A stretch of DNA of 33,416 bases from Streptomyces huiliensis (GCF_020037025.1 NZ_JAIQLH010000162.1:1-33416); one strand, 5' to 3'. Counted from the first letter of the stretch, positions 14,798-21,647 are shown. A program made the numbers and translations. The notes: generated by a model from the sequence alone, not told the origin.

Positions 14798-15810
14798 AGC
14801 CCACCTCCACTCAGGACGTCACGGGCTTCGTCGACCAGAGCCACTGCGGCGCCGAGCCGGTTGTCGACGACGAAGTGCGGGCCCTGCGGGCGCATCTCCA
14901 GATCGAGCCCGGAGAGGTACTCCTCCCACGCCTCCATTTTCCAGGTGTCGCGCGCGGCTCCCCGGAATTCGATGTATTCACGCATCGACTCCGGATCGCA
15001 CTCGACCCATATGGCTGCAACGGAAACCCGCTTGGAACGGCAGCGGTTCTGGAATCGCTGCATCCATTCGGATCGAGAGAATTCGGAGATGAATGGGGCG
15101 TCGAGAATCGTGGAAATTCCGCAGTCCAGGTTATCCCATGCGGCTTCCATGAGGCACCGGTATTCGTAGGGTCGAACCTTGTCTCGGTAAAGGTCCGAAT
15201 TCCGGTCGTGCGCCTCCCCTCCGAGTGCAACCAAGAGTTGGTCGACGAGCGGACGGGTTAGGGAATCCTTGTCCAGTATGGGCCAACCCGTAACACTTCC
15301 GAGGAATTTGGCAAATTCCGACTTCCCTGATCCGGCGTACCCTCCGACCAGGACCACGACCGGGCCGTCAGTACCACTTCCTGCTGCGCCGTGGCGCCAA
15401 GAGTCGATGACGCGATTGCGCAGAGCTTCGCTGTCCACATCGTCAGTCCCCTCACGGATGCTGTTCAGCGCTTGGCGCACTGCGTGCAGTTGATCGGGGA
15501 GCTTTCGCTCGACGGAATTGGGTGCCGGCACGGATTCCACGGGGGCATCCTCTCCGGGCAGGGCCTTACGGAAGCCGAGTTGAGCCTCATTGCGACGATA
15601 GAGGCGGCAGTACGCCCGACGGTAATGCGGACCGGGGTATACCGAGCCTTTTTCGTGGCCCCAGATGGTCTGGAAGTTCGCCGCAATATTGAAGCCGTGG
15701 CGCTCCGCAATTTCGCGGAGCTTCTCCCCCGTTTCCTCCAGAGTGAGCCCTACCTCATCGCGATGCATTCGCAGGAGATCGGGTTTCCAATCCGGGTGCT
15801 TCCGAGCCAT
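14794..15810 (-). CDS. HTH-P-loop kinase fusion protein
   Basis: This encodes 338 residues. Residues about 8-75 form a DNA-binding-like region (MHRDEVGLTLEETGEKLREIAE, then QTIWGHEKG) similar to an XRE HTH. After a linker (about 85-145) comes an AAA_33/zeta-toxin-like kinase domain with Walker A GGYAGSGKS (156-164). Further motifs are LDKDSLTRPLVDQLL, the VRPYEYRCLMEAAWDNLDCG helix, and WVECDPESMREYIEFRG (arginine-containing lid). The family phosphorylates small molecules, or sometimes nucleotides or sugars. The ATG at 15810 has a strong AGGAGGGG about 4 bases upstream. It heads the coupled operon with the guanylate-kinase-like and oxidoreductase genes. It may sense the pathway product and repress its own promoter, which carries a 7-bp palindrome around the -10 box. 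Confidence 0.82.
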   Translation of the reverse strand: MARKHPDWKPDLLRMHRDEVGLTLEETGEKLREIAERHGFNIAANFQTIWGHEKGSVYPGPHYRRAYCRLYRRNEAQLGFRKALPGEDAPVESVPAPNSVERKLPDQLHAVRQALNSIREGTDDVDSEALRNRVIDSWRHGAAGSGTDGPVVVLVGGYAGSGKSEFAKFLGSVTGWPILDKDSLTRPLVDQLLVALGGEAHDRNSDLYRDKVRPYEYRCLMEAAWDNLDCGISTILDAPFISEFSRSEWMQRFQNRCRSKRVSVAAIWVECDPESMREYIEFRGAARDTWKMEAWEEYLSGLDLEMRPQGPHFVVDNRLGAAVALVDEARDVLSGGGL

Positions 15811-15827
15811 CTGCCCCTCCTAGATAG

Positions 15828-15861
15828 CTAGTCGGAGTCGCGAGTGTAGCGGCTCGACTAG
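15828..15861 (-). promoter_or_regulatory. Promoter with operator-like palindrome for the cargo operon
   Basis: On the minus strand the order is CTAGTCG (15861-15855), TACACT (15848-15843, a good -10 TANNNT), then CGACTAG (15834-15828). The 7-bp arms are exact inverted repeats flanking the -10 and the expected start of transcription. The leader to ATG 15810 would be about 25 bases and contains AGGAGGGG. The geometry suits repression by a dimer, most simply the HTH-kinase protein itself. Confidence 0.55.
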
Positions 15862-16043
15862 GGCTATGGAAATTCGTGATAGCGCATGTGTAAGCGGATG
15901 TATAAAACCGCTCCGACCGTGTCAGGTAGCGGAACGTGATACAGGTTTTCGAGTCGGGGCGGTGAACTTGTGGCACACCGAACGAGGAGGTTCAGATGCC
16001 ACGCGCCGCGGCTCCGGAAGGGCGATGCCGGCCCGCCGGAGAG

Positions 16044-16397
16044 TCACTTGTCTTCCAGGGATGCGACGCGCTGACGGAGCTCGCCAACCTCGCTTCGCAG
16101 CTGCTCAAGTTCCTTGCGCAGGTCGGCAACGGCTCCGGCCGGGTCGGCAAGGTGTGCGGCGGTGCGACCGGCGTCGGGGGTCAGGAAGACGCCCTTGCCC
16201 TGGTGGCTTACAGCGAGCCCATCGGCCTTGAGCTGGTTGATGGCCGCGCGAGCCACGGTCACTGTGACGCCGTACGCCTTCTGGAGCTGCCCGAGCGAGG
16301 GGAGTTGTCGGGTCTCGGCGAACTCGCCGTCCGCGATGCGGCGCCGTAGTTCATCGGCTACCTGCTGGTAGGCGAACTTGCCGGTCCACTCGACCAT
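16044..16397 (-). CDS. GntR-family repressor, KorSA-like
   Basis: This encodes 117 residues. A winged-helix domain of GntR type occupies residues about 5-72 (FAYQQVADELRRRIADGEF, then LPSLGQLQKAYGVTVTVARAAI and GLAVSHQGKGVF). It is followed by a short C-terminal coiled coil (ADLRKELEQLRSEVGELRQRVASLE) that probably dimerises. There is no effector domain. ATG 16397 is chosen because the winged helix begins right after it. Two palindromic sites lie upstream. The orientation opposite to the transfer operon and the position match korSA of pSAM2, whose product silences excision and replication. Expected role: master repressor of the element. Confidence 0.82.
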   Translation of the reverse strand: MVEWTGKFAYQQVADELRRRIADGEFAETRQLPSLGQLQKAYGVTVTVARAAINQLKADGLAVSHQGKGVFLTPDAGRTAAHLADPAGAVADLRKELEQLRSEVGELRQRVASLEDK

Positions 16398-16421
16398 CTG
16401 CACCCCATGCCTCGTCTCGAT

Positions 16422-16450
16422 CTCTGCCTCATAGTGCCTGAGCCTCAGAG
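16422..16450. promoter_or_regulatory. Operator-like site O1 in the gntR leader
   Basis: CTCTGCCTCA-T-AGTGC at 16422-16437 repeats the left half of the palindrome at 16498, with one change in 16 bases. It is followed by an imperfect inverted half ending CTCAGAG at 16450. The site lies 25 bases upstream of the repressor start, as expected for autoregulation. Confidence 0.55.
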
Positions 16451-16497
16451 CTGGAACCAGGGACTCCCACACCTTGTTCCGCGGGGGCTTGACGGCA

Positions 16498-16527
16498 CTC
16501 TGCCTCACAGTGCACTCTGAGGCAGAG
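16498..16527. promoter_or_regulatory. Operator-like 30-bp palindrome O2
   Basis: CTCTGCCTCA (16498-16507) and TGAGGCAGAG (16518-16527) are perfect inverted arms. The centre AGTGCACT (16509-16516) is itself a palindrome, so the two 15-bp halves differ at only one position. It lies in the 537-bp gap between the divergent gntR (16397) and DUF4097 (16935) genes, just after a rightward TTGACG (16489-16494) that could be a -35 box. It is a likely binding site of the GntR-type repressor. Confidence 0.65.
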
Positions 16528-16861
16528 CCGGACGAGCGGCTCAGGCCCGGAAGGGCCAACGCTCGTCAGGCCCTGTTTGACCTGCACGAAAGCGCCGTCA
16601 GGTCCCGTGAGAACGGGAGCCCCTCCAGGGGTTACCGCGCCTGCCGGAAGTGATCGTTCTTTGACAACTGAATGGGGATCACGCCGCCTCTCCTCGGCCA
16701 AGTAGGCGGCCACGCGGGACTCGTCTCGCGTGCGGTACAGCGCATCCCTTCGGCAGCGTTCCGGCGCTGCTGGCCCCGGTAGAGCCGTGAGGCGGCGGAT
16801 CGAATCCGCCCCGGGGTATTGGGCCTGCCACCCCACGTGGCGTGGCCTTGGAATCCCAGAT

Positions 16862-16917
16862 GCGGCGGCACTCCCGGGCAAGGACAGCCCGCCGCTTCTG
16901 GCCTTCCCATCCCGACG
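16862..16917 (+). promoter_or_regulatory. Conserved hairpin leader element, copy A
   Basis: The stem is GCGGCGG (16862-16868) with CCGCCGC (16889-16895). The 20-base loop starts CACTCCCGG and ends AGGACAGC, with one change (GGGCAA for GGACAA) against copies B and C. After 15 bases comes the CCCGACG box (16911-16917), then CAGGAG and the ATG at 16935. The rest of the gap 16528-16861 shows a CCCGT-GAGA-ACGGG hairpin near 16605 and no gene. Confidence 0.75.
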
Positions 16918-16934
16918 CAGTCAGGAGTTCTTCC

Positions 16935-17708
16935 ATGACCGAGCGCGTGTTCAACTTCGCCTCCCTGGGCTCGATCGTGCTGGGCGTCTCGCTGCCGGCT
17001 GGCAGCGTCCGAGTCCAGGTGCTGGACAGCCTGTCCGCCGCCCGCGTGGTGGTGCGCACCGAGGACACCGCGGGGCCGGCGGCCGACGCCGTCAACCGGA
17101 CCCGCAGCACGCAGACCGGGCAGGGCTTCGGCATCGAGGTGCCGGAGCTGCCCGGCAACGTGATGACGCAGAGCGTCTCCGGCAACCGCATCGTGCAGAA
17201 CTTCGGCACGGTCACCGGCTCGGTGACCGGCATGACCATCATCAACGGCCGCATCGTCACCGGCGGCGCGAGCACCATGCAGGTGGCCAGCCCGATCGAG
17301 GTCACGGTGAGCCTGCCTTCGGGCTCCTGCCTCGCGGTCGTCTCGCAGTCCGCCGACGCGGTGGTCTACGGCAATCTCGACCGGATGGAGTTCCGCTCCG
17401 TCTCCGGCGACCTGGACGTCGCCGGTGTCCGGCGGCTGCGCGCCACCACCACCTCCGGCGACATCCGCGTCCACCTCGTCACCGAGCAGATCAGCGCGGA
17501 CTCGGTCTCCGGGGACATCGAGGTGGACCTGTACGACGGCCACCAGGCCACCCTGGAAACCACCTCCGGCGACATCCAGGCGCGGGCGACCCGAACGGCA
17601 TCCGGGCGCATCAGCGCCTCCAGCGTCTCCGGCGACGTCCGCCTCTCCGACGCCCGGCACCTGAGCGTGTCGGCCACCTCGGTCTCCGGCCGCGTCCGCA
17701 ACGGCTGA
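16935..17708 (+). CDS. DUF4097-type beta-repeat protein
   Basis: This encodes 257 residues starting MTERVFNF; CAGGAG lies 7 bases ahead. The C-terminal half carries a short repeat of about 20 residues with the core (V/T)SGD(L/I/V): VSGDLDV, TSGDIRV, VSGDIEV, TSGDIQA, VSGDVRL and VSGRVRN. This is the right-handed beta-helix repeat of DUF4097 (adhesin-like) proteins. There is no signal peptide or membrane helix, so it is probably cytoplasmic or peripheral. An in-frame ATG at 16842 exists but would start within hairpin leader A. It is the first rightward gene after the repressor. The function is unknown; similar genes recur in Streptomyces mobile elements. Confidence 0.8.
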   Translation: MTERVFNFASLGSIVLGVSLPAGSVRVQVLDSLSAARVVVRTEDTAGPAADAVNRTRSTQTGQGFGIEVPELPGNVMTQSVSGNRIVQNFGTVTGSVTGMTIINGRIVTGGASTMQVASPIEVTVSLPSGSCLAVVSQSADAVVYGNLDRMEFRSVSGDLDVAGVRRLRATTTSGDIRVHLVTEQISADSVSGDIEVDLYDGHQATLETTSGDIQARATRTASGRISASSVSGDVRLSDARHLSVSATSVSGRVRNG

Positions 17709-17751
17709 CCCATCACCGACCCCTATCGCCTCTGACCAAGGAGTCGCTTCG

Positions 17752-18198
17752 ATGGCCGCCACCTTCGCCGCCGTGTTTATCGCCCTGTACGTCGCCCACA
17801 GCGTGGGCGACCACTGGGTGCAGACCTCGCACCAGTCCACGCACAAGGGCCGCCCCGGCTGGACGGGCCGCCTCGCCGACGCCCGGCACGTCGCCACCCT
17901 GACGCTCACCAAGCTCGCCGTCCTGCTGTCGGCCGCATGGCTGCTGGACCTGCACCTGCCCGTGCTCGGCTTGGCAGCCGGCCTCGGCGTCGACGCCGTT
18001 TCGCACTGGTGGGCCGACCGGCGCACCACGCTCGCGTGGCTCGCCAGGGTGACCGGCAAGGGCGAGTTCTACCGGCTCGGCGCCCCGCGCGCCGGCCGTG
18101 ACGACAACCCGCACATCGGCACCGGCGCCTACGCCCTCGACCAGTCCTTTCACCACCTGTGGCTGCTGGTCGCCGCGCTGATCATCGCCGCCGCCTGA
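17752..18198 (+). CDS. Integral membrane protein, DUF3307-like
   Basis: This encodes 148 residues with AAGGAG about 9 bases before ATG 17752. There are about four hydrophobic segments: at the N-terminus (FAAVFIALYVAHSVGDH), around 58-76 (LTKLAVLLSAAWLLDLHL), 78-92 (VLGLAAGLGVDAVSHW) and at the C-terminus (LWLLVAALIIAAA). The conserved polar residues HSVGDHWVQT and DAVSHWWADRR within the helices resemble DUF3307 membrane proteins. It follows the DUF4097 gene by 43 bp, and the same transcript is likely. The role is not known; a part in transfer or host-membrane interaction is possible. Confidence 0.75.
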   Translation: MAATFAAVFIALYVAHSVGDHWVQTSHQSTHKGRPGWTGRLADARHVATLTLTKLAVLLSAAWLLDLHLPVLGLAAGLGVDAVSHWWADRRTTLAWLARVTGKGEFYRLGAPRAGRDDNPHIGTGAYALDQSFHHLWLLVAALIIAAA

Positions 18199-18200
18199 AC

Positions 18201-18266
18201 CTCCGCTTCGCGGAGCGGTCGCACTCCCGGACAAGGACAGCCGACCGCCCCGCGCCCTTCCCGACG
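18201..18266 (+). promoter_or_regulatory. Conserved hairpin leader element, copy B (compensatory stem changes)
   Basis: The stem is GCGGTCG (18215-18221) with CGACCGC (18242-18248). It differs from copies A, C and D at two adjacent stem pairs but keeps full pairing. The loop (18222-18241) is identical to copy C. The box TCCCGACG ends at 18266, 21 bases before the ATG at 18288. An extra 6-bp hairpin CTCCGC-TTC-GCGGAG (18201-18215) lies directly upstream, 3 bases after the preceding stop codon, and shares one base with the main stem. Confidence 0.75.
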
Positions 18267-18287
18267 TAACCGAAGAGGAGAGCGCAC

Positions 18288-18575
18288 ATGCGCATCTTCG
18301 TCGACGGCCACGAGGCCGTCACGATCGAGGAATTCATCGAACTCGCCCTCGGCACCCCGCCGCAGCTGTGGCTCGGGGTAGAGGGCGAGACGAGCGAGGA
18401 ACGCGCCGCCCGCCTGGCCGCAGCGCGGGACATCCTCGCCGAGGACCCCCAGATGGTGGACCGGATCTCCCACGTCGCCGCGCGGGCGATCGAGGAACAC
18501 GCGCCGTCGCTGTTCAACATCCTGCCCTTCCCGGCCGCGGCCGGCGGGCCGAGGGACCGTAGGGCGGTGGCGTGA
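18288..18575 (+). CDS. Small hypothetical protein, first gene of the WhiB/GGDEF operon
   Basis: This encodes 95 residues, acidic and helical: MRIFVDGHEAVTIEEFIELA, then GETSEERAARLAAARDIL. There are no cysteines or membrane helices. GAGGAG lies about 7 bases ahead of the ATG. Its stop codon shares one base with the WhiB-like ATG (TGATG at 18573-18577), so translation is coupled. No family is recognised. It stands directly behind leader element B and is the first member of a run of about ten genes. Confidence 0.75.
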   Translation: MRIFVDGHEAVTIEEFIELALGTPPQLWLGVEGETSEERAARLAAARDILAEDPQMVDRISHVAARAIEEHAPSLFNILPFPAAAGGPRDRRAVA

Positions 18576-19066
18576 TGCGCGCGCTGCTCAAAGGAACCCG
18601 CCCCGGGGCCGTCGTGCACCTGCCCGCAGGTGACGCGGTGGTCGGCTTCGAGCTTGCCCCCGACCCCGGCTTGGGCGACGCGCTGTGCAAGACGGTCGCA
18701 CCCGAGGTGTTCTTCCCCGAGCCCGGCGAGACCGCCGTGGCCGAGGTCGCCCGGGAGCTGTGCGAGCGCTGCCCGGTGCGGGCCGCGTGCCTGGAAGACG
18801 CGCTCGCGGCCGAGGGAAACGCCCGTCCGTACAACCGCTACGGCATCCGAGGCGGAAAGGACGAGCAGGAGCGGTACCTGATCTACCGGGCCCGCCGCCG
18901 CGCAGCCGAGGGCGAGAAGGTCACCAACAAGTGCGGCTCGGAGCCCGGCTACCACCGGCACCGGCGCGACGGGGAGTTGCCGTGCCCGGCCTGCCGGGAC
19001 GCCTACCGCACCCGCCGCCGCGGCCGACGCGCCCGCGCACGGGCCCGGAAGGCGGTGGCGGCATGA
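18575..19066 (+). CDS. WhiB-like (Wbl) iron-sulfur regulator with extra C-terminal Cys/His domain
   Basis: This encodes 163 residues. The four Wbl cysteines are Cys38, Cys63, Cys66 and Cys72 (ALCKTV, then ELCERCPVRAAC). They are followed by the G(I/V)xGG turn GIRGG (90-94) and a basic helix. Wbl proteins hold a 4Fe-4S cluster and control development and stress genes through sigma factors. Unusually, a second module follows at 118-142: NKCGSEPGYHRHRRDGELPCPAC, with Cys120, His127, His129, Cys137 and Cys140. It looks like a small zinc-binding domain often seen in actinophage and AICE proteins. A very basic tail ends the protein. It is coupled to genes on both sides. A phage-type Wbl on a conjugative element could redirect host development. 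Confidence 0.88.
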   Translation: MRALLKGTRPGAVVHLPAGDAVVGFELAPDPGLGDALCKTVAPEVFFPEPGETAVAEVARELCERCPVRAACLEDALAAEGNARPYNRYGIRGGKDEQERYLIYRARRRAAEGEKVTNKCGSEPGYHRHRRDGELPCPACRDAYRTRRRGRRARARARKAVAA

Positions 19067-19257
19067 CCACCTCCTCCACCACCCGACTCACGGCGTCAGG
19101 CGTCCCGTTGGAACGGCTGCTGGCCGAACTCCGCGACGCTCAGCCCGGGGACGCGCTCGCCGAGCAGCGCCACCAGTTCCTCGACCTCGACCCCGACCTC
19201 ACCCGTGACGACTACACCCACCCCGCCATCGCGCACACCCCGGGAGATGCGGCATGA
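19063..19257 (+). CDS. Small hypothetical protein (64 residues)
   Basis: ATG 19063 overlaps the WhiB-like stop (ATGA), and its stop overlaps the next ATG. The sequence is acidic and hydrophilic: VPLERLLAELRDAQPGDALAEQ, ending THPAIAHTPGDAA. It has no recognisable motif. Tight coupling in the operon is the main support. The function is unknown. Confidence 0.65.
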   Translation: MTTSSTTRLTASGVPLERLLAELRDAQPGDALAEQRHQFLDLDPDLTRDDYTHPAIAHTPGDAA

Positions 19258-19538
19258 ACGAGCCGACCGTACGGGTGGAAGACCTGCCGGAGCCGGCCGT
19301 GGCGCTGCTGCGCGCGGTCCTTGACGCACTCAGCATCCCGCTCCCGACGCGGGCCGGTGAGGACGAGGACGCCTACACCGCGCTGACGCAGACACGGGTC
19401 ATAGACGTTCGCGCGACCCTCACCGGTGCCCTCAACTTCGGGCAGGACGTGAACTACTCCACCTGGTTGCTGCGGTGGTGGACCGAGCAGCACCCGGTCA
19501 CCTACACCCCCCGGGGCGAAGCCGGGGGTGCGGCATGA
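19254..19538 (+). CDS. Small hypothetical protein (94 residues)
   Basis: ATG 19254 overlaps the previous stop by 4 bp. The protein starts MNEPTVRVEDLPEPAVALLRAV and contains LTGALNFGQDVNYSTWLLRWW, an aromatic-rich segment seen in several Streptomyces AICE proteins of unknown function. There are no cysteines and no membrane helix. It is coupled downstream by ATGA at 19535. Confidence 0.68.
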   Translation: MNEPTVRVEDLPEPAVALLRAVLDALSIPLPTRAGEDEDAYTALTQTRVIDVRATLTGALNFGQDVNYSTWLLRWWTEQHPVTYTPRGEAGGAA

Positions 19539-19915
19539 GCACAGTGATAGCGGCCCCGGCCGCAGCCGGACCCTTGGCGGCCCAGCCCGTTCGGGCACAG
19601 GCCATCTTGTCGCGGGTGTGCTGCGGCTGGCCGTCCACGGCCTTCCGTGAGGGCAGGTGGCGGCTGTTCGTCGCCTGCCTGGACGGGTCAACCGACTGGC
19701 CCGAGCACCAGTGGCCCGTCTCACGACGCCACGTGATCCCCACGGTGGCCGAGCGCGAGAAAGCCCTGACCGCCCTCGGCTGGGCGGCGGCCCCGGACGC
19801 GCGGTGGCAGTGGGAAGAGGACGAAACCTCCGCAGAGCACGGGCACCCGGTGCGCGTGCACCTGATCGCCGCAATCCCGGTCCTCCGGCTGCCGGAGCGC
19901 GGGAGGCGGGCATGA
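19535..19915 (+). CDS. Hypothetical protein (126 residues), DUF6303-like
   Basis: ATG 19535 overlaps the previous stop. After an Ala/Pro N-terminus the core reads GRWRLFVACLDGSTDWPEHQW, then VPTVAEREKALTALGW. This pattern of tryptophans and the later VRVHLIAAIPV resembles a family of Streptomyces mobile-element proteins annotated DUF6303; I make that link from memory only. It is probably a small alpha/beta protein. It is coupled to the GGDEF gene downstream. Confidence 0.65.
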   Translation: MSTVIAAPAAAGPLAAQPVRAQAILSRVCCGWPSTAFREGRWRLFVACLDGSTDWPEHQWPVSRRHVIPTVAEREKALTALGWAAAPDARWQWEEDETSAEHGHPVRVHLIAAIPVLRLPERGRRA

Positions 19916-20547
19916 GCACCGTGGTCTCCGTAGCAGTGGCAGCCGGGCCGCTGGCGGCCGGCTGGTCCGTGCACGGGGTGTGGTTCTGGCGGCGGATGTC
20001 CGCCGCCCGCCACGACCCGCTGACCGGCCTGCTCCGCCGGGACGCGTTCGAAGCCCGCGCCGCCCGCGTCCTGCGCGGAACGGTGCCGATCGTGGTGGTC
20101 GTGGACCTGGACGGGTTCAAGGCCCTCAACGACACCCGCGGCCACGCCGCCGGGGACGTCGCGCTTGCGCACGTCGGCCGGCGGCTGGGGGTGTGGGCGC
20201 GGGTGCGGGGCGGGATCGCGGCCCGGCTGGGCGGGGATGAGTTCGCCGCCGCGGCTACCCTCGACCACCCCGACGCCCTCCCCGGCGACCTACGCACCCT
20301 CCACTCCTGGCTGTGTGAGCCGGTCGCCACCGACGCCGGCCCGGTCCGGCTGGGTGCCTCGCTCGGCGCCATCGCCGCCCCGCCCGGTGCCGGTCTGCCG
20401 GTGTTGCTGCGGCGGGCGGACGAAGCGATGTACACGGCCAAGCGGGGCGGGGGCGGCTGGCACATCGCCCACGGCCTCACCCCCCACCGGCCGACCGCGA
20501 ACGGCCGCCGGGCCGGCCGCCGAGGGACCGCCGGAGGTGCCCCGTGA
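19912..20547 (+). CDS. Membrane-anchored GGDEF diguanylate cyclase
   Basis: This encodes 211 residues. An N-terminal hydrophobic helix (about 4-26) is followed directly by the GGDEF domain: HDPLTGLLRRDAF (34-46), VVVVDLDGFKALNDTRGH (61-78), an intact active site LGGDEF (106-111) and RADEAMYTAKRGG near 168. All metal- and GTP-binding residues appear present, so it should make c-di-GMP. The RxxD inhibitory site expected nine residues before GG is absent, so it would lack product inhibition. ATG 19912 overlaps the previous stop, with GGGAGG ahead. In Streptomyces, c-di-GMP controls BldD and RsiG and so sporulation. Finding a cyclase in the same operon as a Wbl protein suggests host-development control. 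Confidence 0.9.
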   Translation: MSTVVSVAVAAGPLAAGWSVHGVWFWRRMSAARHDPLTGLLRRDAFEARAARVLRGTVPIVVVVDLDGFKALNDTRGHAAGDVALAHVGRRLGVWARVRGGIAARLGGDEFAAAATLDHPDALPGDLRTLHSWLCEPVATDAGPVRLGASLGAIAAPPGAGLPVLLRRADEAMYTAKRGGGGWHIAHGLTPHRPTANGRRAGRRGTAGGAP

Positions 20548-21647
20548 AGCCGTCGGTGATGTCGCCTGAGCAGTTGAGGTCGGTGGAGAAGACGCTGGCG
20601 GCCGGCACGTGGGCGATCACCTTCGGTGCCGTGCTCTTCAGCGTCCTGACCGTGACCCCGCTGGTTCGGGGGGTGACGGCGCAGGGCTGGAGCTGGACGG
20701 CGCCGATCCTGCCGTTGGTGGTGGATGCGGCGGTGGTGATCGTGATCCGGCTGGACTCCGCCATCGCCCGCCTCGGTGGGCGCGCGGGGGCGTGGCCGAC
20801 CGCGCTGCGGTGGCTGACCGGCACGATGACCCTTGCGCTGAACATCGGCGACTCCGCTCTGCACGGGGATGCGGTGGGGGTGGCTGTTCACGCGGTCGCC
20901 CCGATCCTGCTGATCGTCACGGCCGAGGCGAGTCTTGCCTACCGCCGGGCGATCACCGCCGCACTGGCGCGGATCGCGCATGAACGCCAAGCCGAGACCG
21001 AGCGTGAACGCCAGGAAGCTGCCGCTCGTGAACAGCGCGAGCGGGAGGAGCGTGAACACGAACGCGCCGCCCGTGAACGGGCAGCGCGGGAGGAGCGCGA
21101 ACACGCGGAACGGCTGGAGCGTGAACGCGCCGAACGCGAAGCCGCCCGGCTCCGCGAAGAGCGTGAGCACACCGCTCAGCTCGAACGCGAGCGCGCCGAC
21201 CGGGAAGAGCGCCAACGCCGAGAGGAGCGGGAAGAGCAAGCCCGTCTGCGGCGTGAACAGGAAGAACACGAGGAGCGCGAACGCCGTGAACAGGCGGCCC
21301 GCGAAGAACGTGAACGCCTGGCCCGTGAGGAGCGTGAACGCGAGGAACGGCAAGCACGTGAACGCCAGCGCGCTGCGCGTGAACGCTCCGCCCGCAACGG
21401 TGGTGAACAACCGGTCAGGCCGGTGCGGTTGCTTAAGCCGAAGCCGGTGAACACCACCGCGCCGGCCCGCAGCAAGCTGCCGGAGACCGACGCGCTGGCC
21501 GTGGCATGGGCCGGTGCCGCGACCGGCCGGTCGGTGCGCGAGATCGCCGAGGAGACCGGTTGGTCCGTCGGCTGGGTCTCCGCCCGCCTCCGCGAAGCAC
21601 GCGGAAACGAGGATGAGCGCGAGGACCGGCAGGAGGCGAGCGCGTGA
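20544..21647 (+). CDS. DUF2637-type membrane protein with long coiled coil and C-terminal HTH
   Basis: This encodes 367 residues from GTG 20544, overlapping the GGDEF stop (GTGA). Residues about 20-142 hold four hydrophobic helices of the DUF2637 type. Residues about 148-290 are an almost uninterrupted run of Glu/Arg/Ala heptads, an extended charged coiled coil. Residues about 318-356 (DALAVAWAGAATGRSVREIAEE, then TGWSVGWVSARLREA) form a helix-turn-helix. The layout is a membrane anchor, a rod and a DNA-binding tip. Such a protein could hold the element's DNA at the membrane near the TraB pore; this role is inferred, not known. It could instead be a membrane-tethered regulator. Confidence 0.85.
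   Translation: MKPSVMSPEQLRSVEKTLAAGTWAITFGAVLFSVLTVTPLVRGVTAQGWSWTAPILPLVVDAAVVIVIRLDSAIARLGGRAGAWPTALRWLTGTMTLALNIGDSALHGDAVGVAVHAVAPILLIVTAEASLAYRRAITAALARIAHERQAETERERQEAAAREQREREEREHERAARERAAREEREHAERLERERAEREAARLREEREHTAQLERERADREERQRREEREEQARLRREQEEHEERERREQAAREERERLAREEREREERQARERQRAARERSARNGGEQPVRPVRLLKPKPVNTTAPARSKLPETDALAVAWAGAATGRSVREIAEETGWSVGWVSARLREARGNEDEREDRQEASA

Noticed and set aside
15996..16349. Plus-strand frame starting with a good ribosome-binding site
   Set aside because: It runs antisense through the GntR gene. The repressor frame has a clear winged helix, so this is at most the head of a broken gene and is reported only as a finding.
16661..16689. TTGACA at 16661 as the -35 of a promoter for the DUF4097 gene
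   Set aside because: No TANNNT sequence lies 16-19 bases downstream, so the promoter could not be supported.
18201..18248. Leader hairpins considered as ordinary transcription terminators
   Set aside because: They follow stop codons closely, but none has a T-run, the loop is conserved in sequence and a CCCGACG box follows. Termination may be part of the role but does not explain the conservation.
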